From: Gamarada debralockiae
Lineage: Eukaryota > Ascomycota > Leotiomycetes > Helotiales > Hyphodiscaceae
Length of the DNA stretch: 64,000 nt
NCBI GenBank assembly: GCA_002803225.1
Contig: NXFV01001809.1
Coordinates: 41,445-105,444 of the forward strand
Direction: 5' to 3'
The stretch's first letter is position 1. Each line of letters begins with the position of its first letter. A model generated the notes under the pieces. It did no database searches. It worked only from the letters and a program-made list of their open reading frames with translations, and had not been told where the DNA came from. This document shows positions 53,031-64,000 of this stretch, one piece after another. A program made the translations under genes and the position numbers.

Positions 53031-55635
53031 ATGATACCAGTAAGTATCCCAACTTCCATCAATTGCTCACATCTAATCAATCATCAGCAACGACTTGGTC
53101 AAGGCCTGCGGGCCAGACCCTCTCGAAACCTCCTCCCTCTCCGCCATCAACGTTCAAACCTCCGAGCCTACACATCAACGGCACAACGAATGCAAGATGT
53201 CTTCCACTCGCAAACCTCTTCCTCAGCAGATGCCTCAGCTATCTTCTCCTCCCTTAGAACATCCTCCTCATCAACACCACAAACCCTCACCGAAAAGATC
53301 GTCCAGCGATACTCACTTGGCCTACCCAAAGACAAGTTCGTGAAATCAGGAGATTATGTGACTCTCTCACCACACCACTGCATGACGGTGAGTATTGGGG
53401 AGCAAAATATTTCCTATTCGAGATTGTTTCCGGAGTAGTTGCTCTTGAAACATGTTTCGGGAGCAGAATATGCTCTAGAATCCTTCCGAATGAAGCAATT
53501 ACTGACTCCCCCGTTCGCATAAGCACGACAACTCTTGGCCTGTTGCCTTGAAATTTATGTCAATCGGCGCATCCAAGATCCATGACCCGGCGCAGATTGT
53601 GATTACGCTCGATCATGATGTGCAGAATAAGTCAGAAACAAATCTCAAGAAATACAAACAGATCGAGGAATTTGCGCAGGAGCAGGGCGTGGACTTCTAT
53701 CCTGCTGGGAGGGGCATTGGACATCAGATTATGGTGGAAGAGGGATATGCGTGGCCGGGCACAATGACAGTCGCCAGTGACTCCCACTCAAATATGTATG
53801 GGGGTGTAGGATCGTTAGGCACGGCGATGGTGAGGACTGATGCCGCGAGTATCTGGGCTACGGGCAAGACGTGGTGGCAGGTCCCTCCTATTGCGAAAAT
53901 TACGTTGACGGGTGTTATGCCGAAGGGCGTTACGGGGAAGGATGTCATTGTGGCCTTGTGCGGATTGTTCAACAACGACGAGGTGCTCAACCATGCTATC
54001 GAGTTCACGGGATCAGAGCAAACAATGCGATCACTGCCTGTGGATGACAGATTGGCGATTGCGAACATGACTACCGAGTGGGGAGCGTTGACTGGACTGT
54101 TTCCTATTGATGGGATGCTGCTGGCTTGGTTGAGGGCAAAGGCTACAACTTCTGCCCTGTTTGATGGATCGAAGGCAGCGGAGTCGCGATTTACACATGC
54201 ACGGATCGACGATTTGATCGCCAATCAACTCACTGCAGACAAAGGAGCCAAGTACGCCAAATCGCTCTACCTCAACCTCTCGACCCTATCTCCCTACGTC
54301 TCAGGACCCAACTCCGTCAAACTCGCAACACCCCTTCGCGATCTCGAAGCTAAGAACATAAAACTCAACAAAGCCTATCTCGTATCCTGCACGAACTCCC
54401 GAGCATCAGATCTTGCGGCCGCAGCAAAGGTCTTCAAAGAAGCAACCGCGGAAGGCAAGCCTGCGAAGATCGCAGATGGAGTAGAATTCTATATCGCCGC
54501 CGCATCAATGCCCGAGCAAATAGCCGCTGAAGAGGCAGGTGATTGGCAGGCTCTCTTGGCAGCGGGTGCGAAACCTCTGCCAGCGGGCTGCGGGCCATGT
54601 ATCGGACTCGGCACCGGATTGCTTGAGCCTGGCGAGGTGGGAATCTCTGCCAGCAACAGAAACTTCAAGGGTCGGATGGGATCACCAGATGCGAAAGCAT
54701 ATCTCGCCAGTCCAGAAGTCGTCGCTGCGTCTGCGCTGAAGGGAGAGATTGCAGGACCTGGATGGTACGAGAAGCCTGTTGGAGTCGAAAAAGTCGTCCT
54801 TGGAGAGGGAAATGGAAATGCAGAGGAGGATAAGGCGATCAGTATTGAAGAAGCTCTCAATAAGATCATTTCGCAAGCAGATTCCATCATCGAGGGCGCT
54901 GAGAAGGGATTATTAGGTGAAAGTACATCTGCCTCCGAATCCGAAGACGATTCCCAACTCACCGCCATCCTGCCCGGATTCCCCGAGAAGGTAGAAGGAG
55001 AAATCGTCTTCTGCGATGCGGATAACATCAACACAGACGGTATCTACCCCGGGAAATACACATACCAAGACAACGTCTCCGAGGGGAAGATGGCAGAAGT
55101 GTGTATGGAGAACTACGATCCCTTATTCGGTTCCATCGCAAAAGAGGGCGATATCCTTGTCTCGGGGTATAACTTTGGGTGTGGGAGTTCAAGAGAGCAG
55201 GCAGCCACTGCGATATTGGCAAAGAAAATCCCGATGGTTGTTGCGGGCAGCTTTGGGAATATTTTCTCGCGGAATAGTATTAATAATGCTCTGATGGGAT
55301 TGGAGGTTCCGCGACTTGTTGAACGATTGCGCGCTGCGTTCTCATCCAACACTGTCCACGAAAACACAGCCGTGAAGGAGCCGGGTCAGAATAAGGATTC
55401 CTTGGACTCGCCGCCACCAGCCCAACAAGCAAGTCCTGCAGCAGAGAAGATGCTCACAAGAAGGACGGGGTGGACGTTTGTGTGGGATGTCAAGCGCAGC
55501 AAGGTGATTATCACCGAAGGAAAGGGGGGAGAGACCTGGAGTCAGAAGGTCGGCGAGTTACCCCCCAATGTACAAGAGATTATCGCGAGAGGAGGGTTGG
55601 AGAAGTGGGTGAAGGGCGAGATTGCGGGTGTGTGA
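53031..55635 (+). CDS. Homoaconitase, mitochondrial (LYS4)
   Basis: A 4Fe-4S hydro-lyase converting homocitrate/homoaconitate to homoisocitrate in the fungal alpha-aminoadipate route to lysine. Exons: 53031-53039 (only Met-Ile-Pro), 53088-53387 and 53524-55635; introns 48 and 136 bases; 806 aa. The basic N-terminus ([14 protein letters not shown]) fits a mitochondrial presequence. Family motifs: [58 protein letters not shown], then the cluster cysteines in [10 protein letters not shown] (near residue 391) and GCGPCIGLG (near 458). The swivel domain has GKYTYQDN and [13 protein letters not shown]. The tiny first exon is accepted because GTAAGT and a CAG acceptor give a continuous presequence. 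Confidence 0.95.
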
Positions 55636-57478
55636 TGATAGGTATAAAATAAAGTTCCCATTTCTTCAAGTCCCAAGGATCTTCTCGCCTGTCGGGTAGT
55701 TAGATGTCAGCCAATGTTGTCCAGAAAGGTGCGCCTCAACGGAGTGAGCTGGAGCGATCCCAAGCGCTGGTATTTATGGGAGAGGGCGTGCTGTTCGCCG
55801 TCGAGTTCATGACCCTATTTCAATTCCAAAGTCGAAATATTCGCAAGAACAAAGATGAGAGCACAGCTTTGGGATTGGGTTGGGCGGCGTAGCGTTGTAG
55901 TTTGTAGGTTGCGCTGTATGAGAGAGCAAAGCTTGATTGGAGATAAATACTACTGCAGTGACAGTACTCATATATGATTCACAGCCTTGTCGAGGCCAAA
56001 AGCCTGGCGATAGAGGATGACAAGATCGGGAGGGAGAAGGCCAGAACAGATTTTCTCGTGATAGCAATCCAACATTCCTCCAGTACCACTCTCTACGACA
56101 AGTCCACCTGAATCGTTCCGTCTAGGCCCTTCGACGCGTCAAAAATGTCTCTCTAGGCTCTCTTGCACCAAATTCTTACTGTTCCGAATTGTCCTCGAAA
56201 TGAAGAAAACAATTTTACTCATCGGATCTCTCATCAGCGGAAATCCCTCCTTACTCCCCTTAAGTCTCAGTTCATCCAATCTCCTTTGACCTTTCGAGAA
56301 AATTCTCATCTGGAATTTCACGATCCGACGGAGGTGCTATCTTCCGGTCTATCCATCTGATAAACTTCGCCTCTCTGGTTCCGCTGTGGAACTACGCCTC
56401 TTTCCTAATGCGGATTCGTTGACAAGGATGCTACAAATCAAGAAATTTGCGATTGGGCAGTGGCGTTTAAGCTTCTCCACGAATTGCAAGGGATGACAAG
56501 ATGGACTTGGGTGGTTTGGGTTAGACTGAAAGTTGACGCAGTGTCTTTTTTGAGGTGCAAGAACGATCTGGATGCTTCAGTATGAAGAGAAGATCTCCAG
56601 TTCGAAGGGTTACACGTGTGCTCGAAATGGGTATCACGAGGGATCTCATCTCGTCTGCACATCCTCGTAAGCACAATTGTCACGACTGACGAATCAGGGG
56701 AAGATGGAAATGCGGCGATGCGAACATCTTCTAGACCGGGTGTTGAAAGCCCCAAGCTTTTCGGCGCAAACGTGGCTCGCTGCATGCAAATTTCTTTGGC
56801 TTTGACATTGGAAGAATAGTTCAAAGAAACGACTGGAGTCATCCAATCGTCGAGTTTCAATTTCATATCCTCCCAACTAAACAATGAGCTTGGCTTCTTT
56901 CAGAGCTTTCAACTCTTTGACGTGGACTAAGTGCATTCTCTAGGCCAGGCTTGGATGTGTATCCACTACGCGGCCACACACTTTGAGAAGATACATCACT
57001 GGTTAGACAGCTTTCGGAAGATCATGTTTCCGACTTGGATCAGGCACAGCTCCCCAAAATAACCTCCAATTGAGGGATTTCAGCGAATCATATGCTCTCT
57101 TTCTCATGAGTTAGTACGGATTCTAGATATCTTCACCAGATTCATGGATGCACTAAAAAGAAGGTTATGAGAAGCCGCAACGCACTGCACCTTCCCTCAA
57201 CAGGCCTTCCCATCATTTTATGATGCCTCCACCCAAAGATATTGCCTGGGACCAACTTCCACCAGAGGAAGGCACTATTACCCCTTTTGCCTTTCACTAT
57301 TTCCGTTGCCCTCGTCAACAACCTTCATAAAGCTCTTCTTGTCCCATTCTTCGTCGCTTTCTTCCTTTTCACCTACATCTCCCATCATTAGCGACCTCAA
57401 TTCTCCCTAATTTGATTCTTTGCTTCACACTCAAGAACGAATACATTCTTCATCAACCCACTTCGCAATTCAATCATC
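55636..57478. other. Gene-poor stretch
   Basis: No convincing gene in 1.8 kb. Two frames were considered: 55704-55892 plus (62 aa, no feature) and 56438-56884 minus (148 aa, no recognised domain). The right end (about 57300-57478) is CT- and CA-rich and serves as leader of the gene at 57479. Confidence 0.45.
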
Positions 57479-58570
57479 ATGCTTTTCAAGGCTCTCGCCG
57501 TCGCCGCCGCCGCCGCCGTTGGTGGTGCTGTTGCGCAGCGTCCAGAGAACACCTCCATCTGTGACTACTACACCACAGCTTTGTTGAAGAACAACACTGC
57601 TGCCAACCAGAAGACCTTGTTGACTCTCATCGTCAACACCGCCGTCATCGGTAACTGTAAGTTCCAAGCTCCCATCTTCGATTGACCTTCGCTGACGCGT
57701 CGCATACACTCAACCAAACGTCGGTATCGCTGTCCCAGGTATCCTCGCCAAGGGCATGTACAACGGCACCGAAGTCGACCTCGCACCATACTTCAACGGC
57801 GATCTCGCATCCACAAACACTGGTGGTAGCATGGGAATGTCCGTCAATTTCCTCAACGACGGTGGAGCTGCTCCTCTCATGAAGAATATGCCTGCCAATA
57901 CCAACAGCTCTGCTCAATAGTAAGAAATCCACCTACTTCGCACAAAAATCTTCTAATAAAGTCTCAGCATCCTGTTGACTCACTTGTACGAGTACTTCGG
58001 TGCTCTCCTCGGATGCTCCATGCAAGGAGGCGTTGACTACCCTGGATATGAGGGTGGGGCATCCCTGTACGAGGTTCACAAGTAAGTTGCCCCCGCCTCG
58101 GCACGCGCCTTCCTGCTAACAGCCACAGGTTCATGGATTTGTCCTATGCTCAGGTCGGATACTTCATCCAACAAGTAGCCATGTCCGCTGCTTCCTTCGG
58201 TGTCGCAGAGTCTGATCTTACCGTCGTCGGAAATGCTTTGAACAGCCTCTTCGGTTACCGCTGCTCTCCCCCCACTACCGTCATCCCATCTCAAGGCCCT
58301 CAGCTACAGGCTATCTGCATTGACGACACCTGCCCATTGTCCCCTAACGCCACCTGCAGCTCCTACAGCGCCACTATGAAGCCAGCCGTTGCCAACGCTA
58401 CCTTGGCCGATAACGGTACTGCCACCTCTCCATCTGGATCCATGACTTCCAGTGGATCTGCCAGTAAGACCAGCAGCATGAGCACTGCTACTAGCTCCAA
58501 GGCTGCCGCTGCCACATTCGGCATGAGCTTCGCTGCCCTAGCTGGTGGTCTTTTCGCTGCTTTCTTGTAA
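57479..58570 (+). CDS. Predicted GPI-anchored secreted protein
   Basis: Exons: 57479-57656, 57739-57919 (or from 57706), 57968-58081 and 58129-58570; 304 aa (315 with the longer exon). A signal peptide is clear (LFKALAVAAAAAVGGAVAQ). The domain has TSICDYYTTALLKNNTAANQ, GMYNGTEVDL, TNTGGSMGMSVNFLNDGGAAPL, LLTHLYEYFGALLGCS, FMDLSYAQVGYFIQQVAMSA and even cysteines in RCSPPTTV and CIDDTCPLSPNATCSSY. A Ser/Thr-rich stalk and the hydrophobic end AATFGMSFAALAGGLFAAFL fit GPI anchoring. Similar proteins are common in ascomycetes with no assigned function. Exon 2 is unclear: the branch site GCTGAC at 57691 is followed by CGCAT where CGCAG would begin a better exon (TQPNVGIAVPG); the first AG after it is at 57738. 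Confidence 0.8.
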
Positions 58571-60235
58571 AGAGTTTGATCATTGATGGGTGTGACACTT
58601 GTACATAATAACTTTTGGAATCGGAATACCCCGATGGTTCTTGGAGGAGATTGAAATGAATTCATAGGGGTTTTGCATGACAGTGAAGAACTGACTGTAT
58701 TACCGTGGTCGGAGATTGATTCCCGACATCATCACAGACAAACGCTATAAGACCGTAATTGATAATACTGTTTTCATCAACTTGAATGTGCTTTTTCTTT
58801 GGACTTTGCATCGTGATTTTCGTAGATGAAGTTTCGAGAGAAGCGAAGCTCAAGTGGGGAGTGCTCGGACCAAGATCTGCAGCACCTGCAGCTCCAAGCT
58901 TTCTTCACTGACTTCAACATCTCCCCTTCTCTTACTGTCAAATATCGGTACCTGCCTACGGAATCATTTATTGAAGATCAGCGCTGGTTGCTAAACACCG
59001 CACTAGACAGACCCAGGATGTTACTTGGGAGAAGGAGAGAGGTGCGAATGAACGGGAACAGTGGGATGGAGAAGCTGGGAGCTGCGGGAGTGGCAGGGAA
59101 GAAATGAGCTTGGTGGCATCTACACACACCTACGATTCGAATACGACGCAACGAGGAGGAGATAAGCGGATTAGAAGCATAATAGGCATGGGATCTGATG
59201 GCATAATGGCATAATAGGGCGGCTGGGGCCGGGTATCGAGAGGAGAACACACGAGGGACACAGAGATGGGACGCAGGAGAGGAGTTACACTGGAAGAGGG
59301 ATACAGGAGAAGAGATAAATTGAAAGACTTTGGTAAGAAGAGGATGGAGTAATACTTGAATTGAGAGATGCACGTCAACTTGGCAAGTACTTGAAAAGGG
59401 TTGGGCTGGAAGACTTTCCTCCTGCCTCTAAAGCTAGCTTCAGGCATGCGGCTTGGCTTCGATATCGCTTACTTTGCTGTTAAGGATGCGTTTGGGGTTT
59501 TGTGGGCAAGTTGCCAGCTTTTGGGCAATCGCTATGCGCTTGATTTGGAGTAGTAGGATTGTGTTGACTGATTTCATTTTGACACAGTCCAGGCCAAGTT
59601 GCCTTGCGGCGGATGTTCCGTTGCCAGTTTATCTAGTGCACGGGTCAGTTATGAAACCGCAGATATTGTCATTTCTCAGAAGGTATTTCCTTGCTGTTGT
59701 TTATTGCAATATTGTCTCCCAGACCATACCTATTTTCCTGCATGCCGTGCCATATATGACCCTCATGGAGAAGCCTCACTTTCTTTGCTCCCCAAGTCCT
59801 TCTGGACTGATTCTCCCATTTAGTATATCCTCAATCACGGCAGCTCGTGCCAATTCAAGGCGTTGACCTTTGGCGTGCTTCTCTCCGGATCCTCTCCGTT
59901 CAATTTCTGGAAGAGGGTAATCAAATCTCGCACACACGAGCCCAAAGAACGTCTGATCCCGTGGCTCTTCACATAATCGTTCTCTCTATCACACACCAGA
60001 CGCACTTCCTTCTGGCCGGAGAACAGCTCTCCCTAGGCTCACCATATTATAGTGATAAATTCTTCGTCGAAAGTGTCGTAAAAGCGAACGCGGCGGATCT
60101 CGAGGATCTGGATCGACGTGCAAATTCCTCGTGGAGTGAGGAGAATTCGAGAAGTATCTTTCAGCCATAGTTCTTGCCTCCGATCAGCGTGAAAACCTCC
60201 AGGTATGCGATGTCTTTAGCTAGGTCCATGTAGAA
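58571..60235. other. Gene-poor stretch
   Basis: Only short overlapping frames. A purine-rich segment (GAGGAGGAGATAAG..., GAAGAGGGATACAGGAGAAGAG) lies at about 59150-59340. No gene supported. Confidence 0.45.
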
Positions 60236-60635
60236 TCATTGGATGGCGCAGTCACCGCTTGGTGTTGTGGGTTCGCCGACGAAGTATTGTCGTAGAGCTT
60301 CATAGCGGCCTTTGCGGTCGATGAACAGCGCAACGGGCCATTCAGAGTGGGGAGGTCGTCGAGCATACTGTGAAATTTTCCCGGTCAGTAATCACTACAC
60401 AAGAGAAATGCATCCACCAAGAATCACTCTATACGAATGAGGCTTTGCGTCGGAGTTGTTCATCCAAAGACCGGTGGTGTCCTTTGTGAGGAAGGTGAGC
60501 TGCCAAATCTTCAACCAAACGATGTAGATCGTCGAACAAGAGGGCAATCTTAGGCTCGAAATCCGTACGTGGCAGATATAATATAGAGAGTCTTGCATGT
60601 TCTGAAAGACTATCGTCAGCCCCTCTCAAGCCCAA
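60236..60635 (-). CDS. Hypothetical C-terminal gene fragment
   Basis: Two pieces join through a good 67-base intron (donor GTATAG, acceptor CACAG): 60435-60635 and 60236-60367. The reading gives LSILYLPRTDFEPKIALLFDDLHRL and then RRPPHSEWPVALFIDRKGRYEALRQYFVGEP with a stop. It looks like the C-terminal half of a fungal F-box or 2EXR-type protein, but no N-terminal domain is visible upstream. Probably a truncated gene; the name is not certain. Confidence 0.35.
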
Positions 60636-60975
60636 AGCTGCGGGGGAGGACGTTTGTCATATCGACCGCTTTAGCTTCTGGGCTGCTAAGGATCTTCTTG
60701 AAGGTGAAGCTTGTTAAACTGTCTGCCCATGCTGTGCTTGATTCGGCGCTATAATTCAGAGACGAATAGAATAGATCTTCTCTCACTAACTGCACTCTGT
60801 TGAAGTTTAGTAACTGTGGATTTAGCTCAGCCTTATTCCCAATTCTCTTTTTTTTTGGTTACCCACTCTTCTAAGCCCCATTGTTGGTTGACTCATTGAT
60901 TTTTTCTAATGCTTCTTTTATAATCTTGGCCAAGACCTGTTTGCTGGTGCTCTCTGATCTCGCACTACCTACGCC
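60636..60975. other. T-rich leader region before the ORF at 60976
   Basis: Contains CTCTTTTTTTTTGG near 60845 and TTTTTTCTAATGC near 60900. AT-richer than the ORF that follows. Confidence 0.4.
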
Positions 60976-63001
60976 ATGGATCTAATGGTTACTGCGAAGG
61001 GCGTAACGCTCAGCGGCGTCTTCAACGGTATAATGCAGGTCCTAGAGCTCGTAGTGGACCCAAAATTTGACGCCCGGCTGGCGCTGAATATCAACACCCT
61101 CGTGCCGAAGGTGACGCCAGTCGACGATACGCTAAAACTCTGCAGGACCACCTCCACTGAGAAGTCCATGTGGGACATGGCGCCACCCGGGATGCAAGTG
61201 GGAAGGACGTTAACGAAGCCAGCCAGGCAGCTGATGCAGAACGACATGGGCCTAGCCATAGTTACGCACTGGTCTGTGCTGGCTGGCGTGTTAACCAGGC
61301 CCTTCCTCGGGTCGCTAGTCATGGCTTATATAAGCGAACAGCCTAGCACATGGAGGCGCCAGACCGAGTGGGCAGATATGATCCCCGCTATCCTATCTAT
61401 CACATCCCGTGTGATGTCGCGACTAGCACGCGAGCAGGCCGGTACTTGGTGGGAAAGAGTATCATCTCTAGCTGTGTTATCGCCCGTCGGGGAGATGGCG
61501 GATGCCGCGGGGCCTGTCAGGCGTCTTAGGCACGTCCTAGCTGTGTCCTCCGACACTGAGGTGCACATTTCAGCGAGTGAGATTGGCGCCCCAGCGCTCC
61601 TAGCTGTAGCTGTACTGTTGCAGGGGCGGTCGGTTGCTCTATGCACGGGGCAGGGGCTCGTTCGCGAACGTCATCAGGGTTATAGACGGGACAGCTGGGC
61701 TTACGTGTACCTAGCAGAGGGGCTGGGACAGCAGATCTTATTCTCGGGCCCCACGACGCCACCCTTTGGATTCGCACGCGGCCATGCCGATATGGCTCGC
61801 GTGGGTGGTTGGCTAGCTCTTGCGACGTTGCGTAAGTGCGTCGTGCAGACGATCCGCTGCAGCCAGCTGTGCCAGAGGACTCTGGCTTCCGGGCAGTGCG
61901 CGGAGCTAGTAGAGCGCGCTCAAAACCGGGAGCCGGCTAGCCCCATGCCCGTTTGGCTCGCACGCTGGGTAGAGGCATTTGGTGAGCTCGCTGCCTCGGA
62001 CGAGGTCCGTGGGTTGTTTGGGCTGGATGATGCTTGCGAGTCCCAAGGTGATATAGGTCCAAAGGAGGCCAGCGGCTGGTGGGCGGCGGCTCTAGCTCGG
62101 ATTGAAAGGGGGAGCAAATCGCTGGGGTCGCATGATCCCTGCGCCTCGCTCAGTCTAGAACATCTAAAGGAATTCGTCGCTGGCGCAGTGTTACTCGTCT
62201 GGGCATCGCACTGGCTCGAGCCCGGCACACCAGTCCCTGACTCCGTTGGCGGACTTGGTTGGTTCGCCGTCCAGAGCCTGCAACTAACCATGGATTCCTG
62301 GGATGGGCGTGCGTTGCTGGACTCGGTGATCGAGTGGGTCATTGGAAGCAAGCCACCACGCAAGGATGTTATAACTTGCATCAACGGCCTCGTCCTAGTA
62401 GTGGGACCCATGAGGGACCTGAGTCTAGGCAATACCGAATACAAGCACAGTATCGCCGTCTTTGATGGGGAGTGCCTCTACGAAGGGGTGGTGTACAAGC
62501 ACGGTTGGGTCGTTGGACCCCGGATACACCCCAGGGAGGTATGTAGAACCCGTCCACCACGCGCTTATGCCTTGCCTGAGGGAGGGCTACCCTGTGATGT
62601 ACGCCGTTAGCGCCACACCGTACACGGACTCGCTGCGCCTCAACATCATGTGGAGGGACGGCAGCGGCCGCCCCCACATGTTGAGAGCAGACCCCCCCCT
62701 GCTCGCGGCCATGGAAGCTCTTACCCGGCGACATCTCGTTCCGCTCGATCGTTCCGATGGCCACCATATTGTGGAGTTCCCGTGCCGTCCCACGTTCGAA
62801 GTTCCAACTGCTAGCGCCGAGAAAGGCGAGATGCTGGTCTGCGCATCCCACAGATCGGACTTCTGGCGTTGGGTGGGCCTAGTTTCGGGCTCTGATTTGC
62901 GTGTATACATACAAGGGCGGAGCCATATTCGTCTGCAGTATGGACAGCGGGAGCCTGCGGAGCCCAGGTGCTCATCACGGCATAGTCCCCTAAGGAGGTG
63001 A
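60976..63001 (+). CDS. Unrecognised long ORF of foreign composition
   Basis: Not recognised. Frame 60976-62610 encodes 544 aa; a second frame, 62462-63001, carries on the coding character. A 46-base intron 62539-62584 (GTATGT..GGGAG) would join them at PRE and GYPVMYAVSATPY for 659 aa; a one-base frameshift is the alternative. The start context CTACGCCATGG is good. The protein is Ala/Leu/Trp-rich with many hydrophobic helices (WSVLAGVLTRPFLGSLVMAY, GAPALLAVAVLLQGRSVAL, LKEFVAGAVLLVWASHW) yet many Arg and Trp, and no signal peptide. Bases and codons differ from the neighbours: GC-richer, frequent CTA, ATA and AGG. Possibilities are a lineage-specific fungal family, horizontal transfer, or an endogenised RNA-virus structural protein. 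None is shown by a motif. Confidence 0.6.
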
Positions 63002-63632
63002 GCCCGCAGTTCGACATGGTTTATGCTAGTTACAGATAGGGCAAAAAAAGACAATTGATGGAAAATTCCGATGGCACTTGGATCATGACCCACTGGAAGT
63101 TCGATTCTAATAAGTTGTACAGAAACTACTTGTTTTCATCAATGCCAAGAAGGTCAAGGTTGTGGAGGGCAAGAAGCAGTAGTTTTAATGGGATTCTCCG
63201 AAGAAGTCTTTGTTGCAGAACTCTTTATTGTTTAGGTCTTCGAATCGGGATCCGAAAAGTTCTCCCTGGTATTCAATCGGCGTTGCTATAGTATAAGATA
63301 TCCTAAATGCAATCCGTTTTCTAGTTATTTCGTTTGAATATCGAATGAAACGTCAATCTCTGTTGGAACGTAACATCTGAGTCATAACCCACTTGGCCAT
63401 GTTGCCTAGGGTATGAGTCACTACGCTGTATATATAGCCCTTGGGTCACTACTCTCTAAATGTCAAGCTGCTTTCACATTCTACAATTATGACCTCGCAA
63501 CAATCTCATAGCTAGGCAGTTTTCAGCCGATGAGACTTACCGTCTTCCAATCAAGTATTTCAAAAGTCCAGGTTCGCCGGCTCAACTTTCACAGGAGCAT
63601 CTTGCGCCAATAAGAGTCTGGGGCAGACTTAC
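63002..63632. other. Intergenic, no gene seen
   Basis: AT-richer flank of the foreign-looking ORF. A TATA-like GCTGTATATATAGCCC lies at about 63425-63440. Confidence 0.4.
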
Positions 63633-63833
63633 CTGGAATATAACGGCGGAATCAGTGGTTACGCCATTGCTTAGGACTGATACGGTGTCGGCGCCCAGAG
63701 AATCGCAATTTACGGCAGGAAATCCTGACCAAGCAACTAAAGAGATGCTCAGGTCTGGATCGTTGCTAACTACAAATCCGAAGATCAGTCTCACCGACTT
63801 GGGTTCCGAAGACAGAAATAGACCATCATGCAC
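63633..63833 (-). CDS. Possible internal exon of an unknown gene
   Basis: On the minus strand a frame gives RLIFGFVVSNDPDLSIS, LVAWSGFPAVNCDSLGADTV and SVLSNGVTTDSAVIFQ, then a canonical donor GTAAGT at 63632. It reads like a beta-strand-rich domain, but no family is recognised. Both ends of the gene are missing or unresolved. Confidence 0.25.
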
Positions 63834-63961
63834 ACAATGTTATGGCTCAAATCTCGCATGTCCATTTACGGAGAGTAGCAAACGATTCATATTCCATCCT
63901 CTCGAGCAATTCACTGTTACTAACCACCCCACAAAAGGAATTCCAACCAACTACGCTACCT

Positions 63962-63962
<1 letters not shown>

Positions 63963-63999
<37 letters not shown>
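63963..63999 (+). repeat. Poly(A) run, 37 bases
   Basis: Thirty-seven consecutive A at the window edge. It could be a simple repeat, the tail of a retroposed sequence, or an assembly edge effect; the window does not show the other side. Confidence 0.95.

Positions 64000-64000
<1 letters not shown>

Noticed and set aside
55704..55892. 62-residue frame downstream of LYS4
   Set aside because: No domain, signal or promoter feature; likely chance frame in the 3' flank.
56438..56884. 148-residue minus-strand frame
   Set aside because: No recognisable motif and no splice partners found; not enough to call a gene.
1..64000. tRNA or rRNA genes
   Set aside because: Looked for T-loop GTTCRANNC with matching stems; isolated hits (for example near 3440 and 56600) lack cloverleaf pairing.

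Overview
The window comes from a filamentous ascomycete, most likely a leotiomycete-type mould; the class is inference. Genes are interrupted by short GT-AG introns (mostly 44-63 bases) with CTAAC/CTGAC-type branch sites. The housekeeping set is fungal: SEC16, NEO1-type flippase, mitochondrial homoaconitase of the alpha-aminoadipate lysine route, and a mitochondrial MnmE/MSS1 GTPase. Zn2Cys6 regulators and a GPI-type surface protein also occur. No tRNA, rRNA, CRISPR array or origin was recognised.

Layout. 1-3.8 kb: a 65-residue GRGGYN-repeat protein and MSS1. 4.2-17 kb: an accessory block with an acr-2-like regulator that has a 19-bp tandem duplication, a thioesterase facing a crotonase/acyl-CoA-ligase fusion, then three decayed genes (methyltransferase, Zn-cluster-type regulator split by a TA-flanked MITE, epoxide hydrolase) beside an intact MFS transporter. 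17.8-30.5 kb: an unknown charged protein, then NEO1 and SEC16 head to head. 30.8-45.4 kb: a block built around uronic-acid polysaccharide breakdown. It holds a GH79 beta-glucuronidase, an alginate-lyase-family protein, a GH88 unsaturated glucuronyl hydrolase, a Zn2Cys6 regulator, a lactose-permease-like sugar porter and a DUF2264 (probable glucuronidase) protein. 46-55.6 kb: a 2EXR-like gene, a large GAS2/GAR-domain coiled-coil protein and LYS4. 57.5-58.6 kb: a predicted GPI-anchored protein. 61-63 kb: a GC-richer unrecognised ORF of foreign appearance. The window ends in a 37-base poly(A) run.

The most interesting unit is the 30.8-45.4 kb block, which resembles a fungal counterpart of a bacterial polysaccharide-utilisation locus. 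Secreted enzymes (GH79, probably the lyase) would cut a uronate-containing polymer, the porter would import the oligosaccharides, and GH88 and DUF2264, which lack visible signal peptides, would finish them in the cytosol under a local regulator. A 9-base motif GCGGGGTAG recurs in three of its intergenic regions, and its core GCGGGG, a CreA/Mig1-type site, also lies in a fourth.
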